From: an uncultured Clostridia bacterium
Lineage (GTDB): Bacteria > Bacillota > Clostridia > UBA1381
Direction of reading: 5' to 3'
Assembly (NCBI GenBank): GCA_905236685.1
Contig: CAJOPD010000010.1
Span: forward strand, 1 to 15,679
Length of the DNA stretch: 15,679 bases
Part shown: positions 1 through 6,606 of the stretch, piece after piece
Position numbering within the stretch: position 1 is the first letter of the stretch
Layout: every line of letters starts with the position of its first letter
Notes under the pieces: model-generated
What the model saw: the letters and a program-made list of their open reading frames with translations, nothing else
Told to the model about the DNA's origin: nothing
The model's database searches: none
Translations under genes and position numbers: made by a program

Positions 1-783
1 AAAACGGCAAACAGCTTTGAAATAACGGACAAAAACGGTAAAAAAATCACGGCGGATAAAATAATAGCCGCCTTTGGCGGAAAAGCGGCGTCTAAGTCGG
101 GCTCGGACGGGAGCGGTTACGGGATTTTAAAGGAACTCGGGCATGGCGTAAAAGCACCAGAAAAGGCGCTCGTGCAGCTTAAAACGGACAAAAGCATAAA
201 GGGCGTGCGTGCAAATGCAAAGGTTACGCTTAACGGAAAGAGCGAGGCTGGCGAGGTGCAGTTTACAGTCTGCGGTCTTTCGGGAATACCCGTTTTAAAC
301 CTTTCAAAATACGCAAAAGAAGGGGATATTTTAACGCTTGATTTGCTGCCCGATATTTCGGAAAAAGAACTTTTTGCGGAGCTTAAAAAGCGCCATAATC
401 AGACTATGGAAACATACCTTGTCGGAATTTTAAACAAACAGCTCGGGCAGATGCTTTTAAAGGACTGTAATATTGGTAAGCTGTCCCGAAACAGCGGAGA
501 TTTAAAGGATTTTGAGATAGAGAAGATAGCCAAAAAGCTAAAAAACTGGAATTTTACCGTAACAGGCAAAATGGACTGGGATAACGCACAGGTAACAATG
601 GGCGGAATTGAGCTTAGCGGGATAAATCCGAAAACAATGGAGTCCAAAATTGTTAAAGGCTGTTATATAACGGGCGAAATTTTGGATATAGACGCAAGGT
701 GCGGCGGATTTAATCTGCAATGGGCGTGGTCGAGCGGTTTTTTGGCAGGCAAAAACGCGGCAAAATCGGGGGGACATCGGTGA
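1..783 (+). CDS. BaiN/HI0933-like NAD(P)/FAD-dependent oxidoreductase, 5' partial
   Basis: The open frame runs into the window from the left edge and stops at TGA 781-783, giving 260 residues of a family usually near 400, so the N-terminal FAD-binding (Rossmann) part lies outside. Visible family marks are a GGKAASKSGSDGSGY stretch near residues 27-41, which matches the family's TGG.S.P.TGS.GDGY element, then ELGH and a KALVQLKT segment, and near the C-terminus GGFNLQWAWSSG (about 239-250), the FAD-contacting ending typical of this family. Members are cytosolic flavoproteins. A few act on bile-acid intermediates (BaiN), but most have no known substrate, so no specific reaction can be assigned. 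An internal GTG at 172 also begins an open frame, but coding similarity clearly continues upstream of it. The stop codon overlaps the GTG start of the next gene, which suggests translational coupling. Confidence 0.9.
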   Translation, partial: KTANSFEITDKNGKKITADKIIAAFGGKAASKSGSDGSGYGILKELGHGVKAPEKALVQLKTDKSIKGVRANAKVTLNGKSEAGEVQFTVCGLSGIPVLNLSKYAKEGDILTLDLLPDISEKELFAELKKRHNQTMETYLVGILNKQLGQMLLKDCNIGKLSRNSGDLKDFEIEKIAKKLKNWNFTVTGKMDWDNAQVTMGGIELSGINPKTMESKIVKGCYITGEILDIDARCGGFNLQWAWSSGFLAGKNAAKSGGHR

Positions 784-1772
784 AGTATAAGCTGAAATTT
801 GTAACAGAAAAGGACAAAGACTTTAAAAAACTGAAAGCCGACAATTTTGGCGGCGTAATGTTTTCTGCTAAAAGCTTGACCGCCGAAAATCTGACCTATG
901 CAGGAAAAAGCGGACTGAAAAGCTTTGTTTGTATTGATAATTTAACAAAATGCAGCTGCGCCTGCGTAAATATCAGCGGAATAACAGACGGTGAAATCTT
1001 TTCGGTGTCTGTTGAGACTGTAAAACAGACAATTAAAGCGTTAAAGGGAGCCGGCTTAAAGATATATGCATTCAGCGTACCCGTTCCGTGTTTTTCGGGG
1101 CTTATTTGGGATAATTCCTTTCCTGATGAATACGAAAAATTCTGCGGAAGGAATTTGTATGATGATTTGCCGCTTTTGTTCGATGCCGATACGCAGTATG
1201 CGGGCGTAAGAATATGGTACTATAAGCGCGCGGCGGAAAAGATATTTTCCGAATTCATTTTGCCCGTCTGTCAATACGCCGCATCAAAGGGCATAAAGGT
1301 GTGCTTTGATGTGGGGAATATAGAGCGCGGGGATTTTGCGGTGCGCAAACTGATACTGCCGTCCCTTTTCCGCAGGGCAAAAATCCCCGTAATCTGTGAG
1401 GAAAACGGTAAAAGATACCTTGTAAGCCCTATGCATAACAGAGGGGCAAAAACTCTTTTTGTAACGGGTATGCGGCATATTATGGAAATGTATGTATGGA
1501 ACGCCGTGTTTTCAAAGGAGGAAAGCGAGTTTTCCCTTTCGGTCTGGGAGGAAAAGTATTACAGAAATTCATTTGAAAAAAGCGGAATAAAGGCGTATTT
1601 TATTGACGATTTTACGCTTTCTGATATGCAGATTTCCGCGTTGAAACGATTTGATAACATAATGCTTGCAAAGGGCTGTATAATAGAAAACTCAAAAAAG
1701 GAAAAACTTTTAAAACTTGGAGTAAGAATAGATGACGCCGAGCTTTTAAAAAGGCTTGACGAGGTGAATTAG
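780..1772 (+). CDS. TIM-barrel protein resembling a decayed glycoside hydrolase
   Basis: 330 residues from GTG 780, which overlaps the preceding stop as GTGA and sits 6 bases after a GGGGGA Shine-Dalgarno. An in-frame GTG at 720 would lie inside the upstream gene and is less likely. I do not recognise an exact family. Residues about 109-180 resemble the segment of GH106/GH42-like TIM-barrel glycosidases that reads roughly W-[ST]-D-x-[FL]-P-x-[EF]-[FY]-x-x-[RK]-[YF]-G-Y-D-L-x-x-x-L-P-x-L-F, followed by a YDYY-like helix. Here the matching pieces are FPDEYEKF (114-121), LYDDLPLLF (126-134) and VRIWYYKR (143-150). Residues about 212-275 resemble the next domain of those enzymes, with YLVSP, EFSLSVWEE and IKAYFIDD. 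The place where a FTDEP-like acidic motif is expected reads FSVPVP (98-103), so catalysis may be lost. There is no signal peptide, so the protein is probably cytosolic. The protein is certain as an ORF; its relationship is inference. Confidence 0.75.
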   Translation: MKYKLKFVTEKDKDFKKLKADNFGGVMFSAKSLTAENLTYAGKSGLKSFVCIDNLTKCSCACVNISGITDGEIFSVSVETVKQTIKALKGAGLKIYAFSVPVPCFSGLIWDNSFPDEYEKFCGRNLYDDLPLLFDADTQYAGVRIWYYKRAAEKIFSEFILPVCQYAASKGIKVCFDVGNIERGDFAVRKLILPSLFRRAKIPVICEENGKRYLVSPMHNRGAKTLFVTGMRHIMEMYVWNAVFSKEESEFSLSVWEEKYYRNSFEKSGIKAYFIDDFTLSDMQISALKRFDNIMLAKGCIIENSKKEKLLKLGVRIDDAELLKRLDEVN

Positions 1773-1780
1773 GGGATATT

Positions 1781-2506
1781 ATGGGAGAAATTGTAAGACT
1801 GCAAAAGTATATTGCGATGTGCGGCGAGGCGTCAAGGAGAGCGGCGGAGGAACTGATTTCGAAAGGGAAGGTGTCGGTAAACGGAAAAAAGGTGACTGAG
1901 CAGGGCGTAAAGGTGGAAATAGGCGCGGATAAAGTGACCGTTTCGGGACGGCTTATAAAGCCCGAACAAAAGAATTTCTATATTATGCTCAATAAACCCT
2001 TGGGGTATATTTCTTCGGCAAAGGACCAGTTTGACCGCCCGACAGTTGCCGACCTTTTAAAAGATGAAATAAAGGCGCGTCTTTTTCCTGTGGGAAGGCT
2101 TGATTATGATACTGAAGGCCTTCTGCTTATGACCAACGACGGTGATTTTGCCTATAAAATAACCCACCCTAAGCATAAAGTCGAAAAGACATATCTTGCG
2201 GTATTAAAGGGCGGGCTTACGGAGGCAAAAATGAATAGACTGCGCCGCGGCGTAGCGCTTTCGGACGGATTTTTGACAGCGCCCGCAGATGTGCGGATAA
2301 TTGACGCAAAAGCGGGACAGACGCTTGTGCAAATCACAATTCACGAAGGAAAAAACAGGCAGGTACGGCGTATGTTTGAGGCTGTCGGTTCGCGTGTTGA
2401 TGCATTGAAAAGGGTAAGCATAAACGGAGTTGAAATGGGAAATTTGCCTTTGGGAAGATGGCGGCACCTGACTTCTCACGAGATTTCCAAGCTCAAAAAC
2501 CCGTAA
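1781..2506 (+). CDS. rluB: RsuA/RluB-family rRNA pseudouridine synthase
   Basis: 241 residues from ATG 1781 behind an AGGGGA Shine-Dalgarno (1771-1776), eight bases after the preceding stop. An S4 RNA-binding domain occupies residues about 5-55 (RLQKYIAMCGEASRRAAEEL, then VSVNG). The catalytic domain follows, with MLNKPLGYISS (69-79) and the catalytic loop GRLDYDTEGLLLMTNDG (105-121), where Asp108 is the expected nucleophile. HEGKNRQVRRMF near the C-terminus is the other family hallmark. Such enzymes isomerise uridine to pseudouridine in 23S rRNA (RluB) or 16S rRNA (RsuA). Length and sequence fit RluB-like proteins of Bacillota best, but RsuA and RluB cannot be separated firmly by eye. A 7-bp A/T-only inverted repeat follows the stop at 2505-2521, with no GC stem, so I do not call it a terminator. 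Confidence 0.93.
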   Translation: MGEIVRLQKYIAMCGEASRRAAEELISKGKVSVNGKKVTEQGVKVEIGADKVTVSGRLIKPEQKNFYIMLNKPLGYISSAKDQFDRPTVADLLKDEIKARLFPVGRLDYDTEGLLLMTNDGDFAYKITHPKHKVEKTYLAVLKGGLTEAKMNRLRRGVALSDGFLTAPADVRIIDAKAGQTLVQITIHEGKNRQVRRMFEAVGSRVDALKRVSINGVEMGNLPLGRWRHLTSHEISKLKNP

Positions 2507-2543
2507 AAAAATAATTTTTTTGAAAAAAATATACAAAAAAAGC

Positions 2544-2572
2544 TATACTTTTTTGAAATATTATGGTATAAT
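2544..2572 (+). promoter_or_regulatory. Extended -10 promoter of the CdaR-like regulator
   Basis: A perfect TATAAT at 2567-2572 is preceded by TG at 2564-2565, giving the extended form TGGTATAAT. No good -35 hexamer is present; TATACT at 2544-2549 has the right 17-base spacing but matches the consensus poorly. The predicted start near 2579 leaves a leader of about 29 bases with a strong CGGAGG site, which fits the ATG at 2608. The surrounding 2505-2575 stretch is very A/T-rich. Confidence 0.7.
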
Positions 2573-2607
2573 TTTAGGTGAGATGTAATTTTCACGGAGG
2601 AAATGTT

Positions 2608-3699
2608 ATGATTAGTAAAGCATTTCAGAGCATAGTTTCGCAGATGTCGGAAGTGTTTCCCAAAAAAATCGGAATAGCAGACTCCACGGGCTTGGTGCTT
2701 GCCACAAACGGACTTGCGGCGTCAGCAGACGCTTTGGAGGAGATTTTCGGCTCGGCGTCTGAAACTGATATGGACAGAATATTTGTGCGAAATGGATACA
2801 CGGTAAAGTTTATAGACGGCAAACCGTATCCTGAGTATGCGGTATATGTTGAAGGTACCGATGAGGTTTCCAAATATTGTTGCAACTCTGTCTGTGTGGC
2901 GGCGAATAATGTGCGCAGATATTATGATGAAAAGTACGACAAGACGATTTTTATGCAGAACATAATCTTTGATAATATCTTAGCTTTTGATTTGCATCAA
3001 AAAGCGCTGGAACTGCATGTTGATGTCGATGTTGCAAGGGCGGTTTATTACATCAAGGTTGTTAAAAGGGGCGAAATCGGTATTTATGAAGTTATCAGGA
3101 ATATGTTTCCCGATAAGGAGAAGGACTTTGTAATAAATATTGACAGCAATAATATTGTCCTGATAAAAGAGCTTAAACGCGATAAAAGCGCTAAAACGAT
3201 AGATTCAATAGCAAGGCAGATACTTGACAATGTCCATTCCGAAACGCTTATGGGTATTATTGTAGGCGTAAGTTCTGTCTGCGAAAATATAAATCAGCTT
3301 AACAATGCGTATAAAGAGGCACAGATTGCACTTGAAGTGGGGAAGGTATTTGACGAGGAAAAGTCAATATTAAATTATGACAATCTGGGCATAGGCAGAC
3401 TTATATATCAGCTTCCGATAAAGCTTTGCGAGCTGTTTTTGCACGAAGTTTTCAAAAAGGGCGACCTGTCGCTTTTAGATTCGGAAACCATTCTTACGAT
3501 AAACAAATTTTTCGAGAACGATTTGAATGTTTCGGAAACATCAAGACAGCTTTTCGTGCACAGAAATACGCTTGTTTACAGGCTTGAAAAGATTTACAAG
3601 CTTACGGGGCTTGACCTCAGAAAGTTTGATGAGGCGATAGTGTTTAAGGTAGCTATGATGGTGCATAAATATTTAACCTCAAACCCAATGAAAATTTAA
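2608..3699 (+). CDS. CdaR/PucR-family transcriptional regulator
   Basis: 363 residues from ATG 2608. An upstream in-frame GTG at 2578 lies at the predicted transcription start and has no ribosome site, whereas ATG 2608 follows CGGAGG (2595-2600) by seven bases. The C-terminus carries the PucR-type helix-turn-helix: residues about 301-357, with LNVSETSRQLFVHRNTLVYR and LEKIYKLTGLDLR. The middle part (about 135-290) fits the GGDEF-like domain of CdaR-type activators. The first 125 residues (FPKKIGIADSTGLVLATNG) look like a small sensory domain, and the ligand cannot be read from sequence. In the family such proteins are usually DNA-binding activators responding to small metabolites such as sugar diacids. 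It lies directly upstream of ftsEX on the same strand with its own promoter and a hairpin behind it, so it may regulate that cluster, but nothing in the sequence proves it. Confidence 0.88.
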   Translation: MISKAFQSIVSQMSEVFPKKIGIADSTGLVLATNGLAASADALEEIFGSASETDMDRIFVRNGYTVKFIDGKPYPEYAVYVEGTDEVSKYCCNSVCVAANNVRRYYDEKYDKTIFMQNIIFDNILAFDLHQKALELHVDVDVARAVYYIKVVKRGEIGIYEVIRNMFPDKEKDFVINIDSNNIVLIKELKRDKSAKTIDSIARQILDNVHSETLMGIIVGVSSVCENINQLNNAYKEAQIALEVGKVFDEEKSILNYDNLGIGRLIYQLPIKLCELFLHEVFKKGDLSLLDSETILTINKFFENDLNVSETSRQLFVHRNTLVYRLEKIYKLTGLDLRKFDEAIVFKVAMMVHKYLTSNPMKI

Positions 3700-3710
3700 C
3701 AGAAAAATTG

Positions 3711-3736
3711 TGCGGTTTTTTTAAAGACCGCATTTT
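3711..3736 (+). terminator. Terminator-like hairpin between the regulator and ftsE
   Basis: TGCGGTTTT (3711-3719) can pair with AAGACCGCA (3724-3732), with one G-T wobble and a four-base loop, followed by TTTT at 3733-3736. An A-rich stretch precedes it and makes the dyad longer (ACAGAAAA on the left, TTTTCTGT on the right, interrupted by ATTG). The U-run is short, so it may be a partial terminator or attenuator that lowers read-through into ftsEX. I see no convincing promoter between it and ftsE, which would make partial read-through necessary. Confidence 0.5.
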
Positions 3737-3779
3737 CTGTATCGGGCGGGTAAAAGAAACAGTAAGGATAGATGTTGTT

Positions 3780-4469
3780 ATGATAGAATTTGTAAATGTC
3801 AAAAAAGAATTTGAGGATTCGGGCGTTGTCGCCCTTGAAAATGCGAATTTCACGATAGAAAACGGTGAATTTGTGTTTTTGGTAGGTTCAAGCGGTGCGG
3901 GAAAAACCACGATAACAAAGCTCTTAATGCGTGAAACCAATGTTACCGAGGGCGAAATATACCTAAACGGCAATGATATTACCAAAATTCCCGATAAGGA
4001 AATCCCTTACCTGCGCAGAAAAATGGGCGTGGTTTTCCAGGATTTCAGACTGTTAGAGGACAGAACGGTATATGAAAATGTGGAATTTGCTATGCGCGTT
4101 GTCGGCGCGACGAAACGCGAGATAAGAAAGCGGGTGCCCGAGGTTTTGAGCGAAGTGGGGCTTAATTATAAAGCAAAAATGCTCCCCAGACAGCTGTCGG
4201 GAGGCGAACAGCAGAGAGTAGCGCTTGCAAGAGCGCTGGTAAACCGTCCGCTGATTTTGATTGCGGACGAGCCGACAGGAAATTTAAATCCAAAAACGGC
4301 TATGGAGATTATGGATATTTTTGAGGAAATAAACCGTATGGGAACGACAATAATTATGGCAACGCACGCAAAGGATATTGTTGATACAATGAAAAAGCGC
4401 GTAATTGAGGTGTCTGACGGTGTTATTGTCCGTGATGAAGTAGGAGGCGTGTATCATGAAAATGTTTAA
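3780..4469 (+). CDS. ftsE: Cell division ATP-binding protein FtsE
   Basis: 229 residues, the normal FtsE length. ATG 3780 follows AAGGA (3764-3768) at a rather long spacing; an upstream in-frame GTG-type start at 3708 would lie inside the hairpin and is rejected. All ABC ATPase motifs are visible: Walker A GSSGAGKTT (36-44), Q-loop Gln87, signature LSGGEQQRVALARAL (139-153), Walker B LILIADEP with catalytic Glu164, and switch His196 in MATH. FtsE is the cytosolic ATPase that pairs with the membrane protein FtsX at the division site, where ATP hydrolysis activates a peptidoglycan hydrolase outside the membrane. The gene overlaps ftsX by 14 bases, which supports coupled translation, and a likely hydrolase partner is encoded next in line. 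Confidence 0.96.
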   Translation: MIEFVNVKKEFEDSGVVALENANFTIENGEFVFLVGSSGAGKTTITKLLMRETNVTEGEIYLNGNDITKIPDKEIPYLRRKMGVVFQDFRLLEDRTVYENVEFAMRVVGATKREIRKRVPEVLSEVGLNYKAKMLPRQLSGGEQQRVALARALVNRPLILIADEPTGNLNPKTAMEIMDIFEEINRMGTTIIMATHAKDIVDTMKKRVIEVSDGVIVRDEVGGVYHENV

Positions 4470-5349
4470 GGTAAGATATGCCTTTTCGGAAGCAAAAAAG
4501 AATGTTTTGCGTAACGGGCTGATGAGCGTTGCGTCGCTTTTCACGATTGCGTCCTGCCTTGTAATACTCGGAGTATTTGCGATAATATCAATGAATGTAA
4601 ACTCCTTTACCGACAAAATTGAGGATCAGTGCGAGGTACAGCTTTACATAAATGCGGGAACATCGGCGGAGCGCGTCGCGCAGATAGGCGAAGAAATTGC
4701 AGGAATAGAAAATGTAAAGGAAGCGACGCTTTTTACCAAGGAAGAAATGCTTGCCTATGCAAAAAACGATATGTTCGGCGAGGACGCGGAGCTTCTTTCG
4801 GGCTTTGATGATGATAACCCGTTCAGCGACTCCTATAAAATCATATTAAACAGTATCGAAAACACGGGCGAAACGGTTTCACAGCTTGAAAAAATCGCAG
4901 ATGTTGAGAAGATTGTGAATAAGCAGGATATAGTAAATATGGTAATGAACCTTTCAAGAATTATAAAAAGGTTCAGTATGGCGGTAATGTTAGTGCTTTT
5001 AATTGTTGCGATAGTTATTATATCAAATACCGTAAGGCTTACGGTTTTTAACCGCCGCAAAGAGATAAATATAATGAAATATATCGGCGCAACCGACAGA
5101 TTTATAAAAGGACCGTTTTTGTTAGAGGGCGTGATTATAGGATTTTTGGGAGCTCTGCTTGCATTTTTGGTGGTATTCTGGGGATATTTTGCGCTTATAA
5201 AATATGTTAAAGGGCTCAGTATAGGGGCGCTTGAACTTATCGGTATATGGAGCATATCTCCCGTAATTGCGGTGCTGTTCGTATTCTTCGGCTGTATTAT
5301 CGGAGTTGTGGGAAGCAGTATCTCAATGCGCAAATATTTGAATGTTTAG
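4456..5349 (+). CDS. ftsX: Cell division permease-like protein FtsX
   Basis: 297 residues, typical for FtsX of Bacillota. ATG 4456 follows AGGAGG (4442-4447) by eight bases and lies inside the end of ftsE. The topology is the expected one: a cytosolic N-terminus, one membrane segment at about 21-45, an extracellular loop of about 120 residues, then three membrane segments near 173-195, 220-248 and 264-288. The conserved FtsX/MacB-like motif RRKEINIMKYIGAT follows the second segment. FtsX transmits FtsE's ATP-driven changes across the membrane to an extracellular coiled-coil hydrolase; the secreted protein encoded 11 bases downstream is the natural partner. No key part is missing. Confidence 0.95.
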   Translation: MKMFKVRYAFSEAKKNVLRNGLMSVASLFTIASCLVILGVFAIISMNVNSFTDKIEDQCEVQLYINAGTSAERVAQIGEEIAGIENVKEATLFTKEEMLAYAKNDMFGEDAELLSGFDDDNPFSDSYKIILNSIENTGETVSQLEKIADVEKIVNKQDIVNMVMNLSRIIKRFSMAVMLVLLIVAIVIISNTVRLTVFNRRKEINIMKYIGATDRFIKGPFLLEGVIIGFLGALLAFLVVFWGYFALIKYVKGLSIGALELIGIWSISPVIAVLFVFFGCIIGVVGSSISMRKYLNV

Positions 5350-5360
5350 GGGGCGCTTTT

Positions 5361-6497
5361 ATGAGAAGAAAACTTTTGTCATTCGTGCTTGCGACCTCGT
5401 TTCTGCTATCATCTTCTGCCTATGCGGCAAAAAGCGTTAGCGACTTAAAGAATGAGCTTGCCGACAGTCAGAAAAAGACCGAGCAGACAAAAAAGCAAAT
5501 CCAAAGCAAGCAGGCGGAAAAAAACTCGCAAAAAGCGCAAAAGGACTCGCTTGATATAGAAATTGCGGGCTTGCAGTCGGATATTGATAAAATTCAAGGC
5601 GTTATTGATGAAAAAAATGCAGAGATAGACCAAAAGAACAGTGAAATCGCAGGGCTTGAAGAAGAGCTTAAAGCGACTGATAAGCGCCTTAAAAGGCGAA
5701 TGAAGGTGATTTATGAAAGCGGTACCGAGTCCTACATAGAGCTTATTTTAAAATCAACGGGTATTGCGGACTTGTTTACAAGAATTGCGGTTGTTGAATC
5801 CATTTTAAAGCACGATAACGGAATAATGGACAATTATCGCGCGCAGATAGACGAAATAGCCGCGGCAAAGGAAGTCGTTGAAAAGGAAAAGAGCGAACAG
5901 GTAGAAGCGCAAAATATTCTGTCGGAAAAACAAAATCAAATTAAGGCAAAGCAGTCGGAAAAGCAGAAGATTATAGACGCTTTGAGCAAGGATATAGACG
6001 AGCTTAAACGGCAGGAAGAGGCGCAGGAAAAGGCGGCAAAGGAATTGCAGGCGCAGATAAATGCGGCGCTCAAATCCTCATCACAGCAGTCGGTACAGTA
6101 TTCGGGAAACGGAAAATTCGGATTTCCGCTCACAAGCTATACAAGGATTTCAAGTAATTACGGTTACAGAATACACCCAATAACAGGAACGAAAAAGCTG
6201 CATACAGGCATTGACTATGCCGCGCCTTACGGCACATCAATTCTGGCGGCGGAGGACGGCGTGGTACTGACAGCGGGCTGGAACAGCGGATACGGGTACT
6301 GCGTAACCATAAATCACGGCGGCGGATATGTAACGCTTTACGGACATTGCAGCAGCCTTTTGGTAAGCGCAGGGCAGAAGGTTACCAAAGGTCAGACGAT
6401 TGCCAAGGTAGGCTCTACGGGGAATTCAACGGGAAACCATCTGCATTTTGAAGTAAGGATAAACGGTGCTACCGTAAATCCCGCAGGTTATCTGTAA
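5361..6497 (+). CDS. Secreted coiled-coil M23 peptidase, PcsB/EnvC/CwlO-like partner of FtsEX
   Basis: 378 residues from ATG 5361, eleven bases after ftsX, behind an AGGGGGCG site. A signal peptide is clear (MRRKLLSFVLATSFLLSSSAYA), with likely cleavage after AYA at residue 22. Two long charged coiled-coil stretches follow (about 25-110 and 160-240), separated by a hydrophobic segment, as in the FtsX-binding regions of PcsB and EnvC. The C-terminal LytM domain (about 255-378) has HTGID with zinc ligands His281 and Asp285, His329 in LYGH, and HLH with His360 and His362, so all active-site positions of M23 endopeptidases are present. It is thus expected to cleave peptidoglycan peptide bridges itself, unlike EnvC, which only activates amidases, and unlike PcsB, which uses a CHAP domain. 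Its place directly after ftsEX supports regulation by that complex at the septum. Confidence 0.92.
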   Translation: MRRKLLSFVLATSFLLSSSAYAAKSVSDLKNELADSQKKTEQTKKQIQSKQAEKNSQKAQKDSLDIEIAGLQSDIDKIQGVIDEKNAEIDQKNSEIAGLEEELKATDKRLKRRMKVIYESGTESYIELILKSTGIADLFTRIAVVESILKHDNGIMDNYRAQIDEIAAAKEVVEKEKSEQVEAQNILSEKQNQIKAKQSEKQKIIDALSKDIDELKRQEEAQEKAAKELQAQINAALKSSSQQSVQYSGNGKFGFPLTSYTRISSNYGYRIHPITGTKKLHTGIDYAAPYGTSILAAEDGVVLTAGWNSGYGYCVTINHGGGYVTLYGHCSSLLVSAGQKVTKGQTIAKVGSTGNSTGNHLHFEVRINGATVNPAGYL

Positions 6498-6507
6498 AAA
6501 TATTAAG

Positions 6508-6525
6508 GGGTGACATCTGTCGCCC
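6508..6525. promoter_or_regulatory. 18-bp inverted repeat upstream of the S41 protease gene
   Basis: GGGTGACA at 6508-6515 and TGTCGCCC at 6518-6525 form a dyad with a two-base centre and a single mismatched pair (G-T when folded as RNA). It is followed immediately by TATAAT (6526-6531), and a weak TTAAGG lies 17 bases upstream of that (6503-6508), so the dyad fills the spacer of a possible promoter. It could be an operator or a hairpin ending the ftsEX transcript. No U-run follows, so a classical intrinsic terminator is unlikely. Confidence 0.4.
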
Positions 6526-6606
6526 TATAATATTATCCGAAATTTTGCATAGAATAGAATATATTGGTTTTTTAGCCGATGTGCCGTATTTTTGGCACGG
6601 AAAGGA

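Noticed and set aside
2505..2521. A-tract/T-tract inverted repeat after rluB as a terminator
   Set aside because: Seven A-T pairs with no GC base; such a stem is not stable enough, although it may mark a low-complexity gap.
3708..3779. 24-residue N-terminal extension of FtsE
   Set aside because: Its codons lie in the hairpin behind the regulator gene, and FtsE proteins are about 228 residues starting at MIEF-like sequence.
4833..5333. 166-codon minus-strand open frame across ftsX
   Set aside because: It is the reverse of the hydrophobic ftsX sequence, has no ribosome site or family resemblance, and ftsX is unambiguous.
6581..6598. Small hairpin GTGCC/GGCAC just before the protease start, as an RBS-masking element
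   Set aside because: Only five or six pairs with an eight-base loop; too weak to claim regulation.
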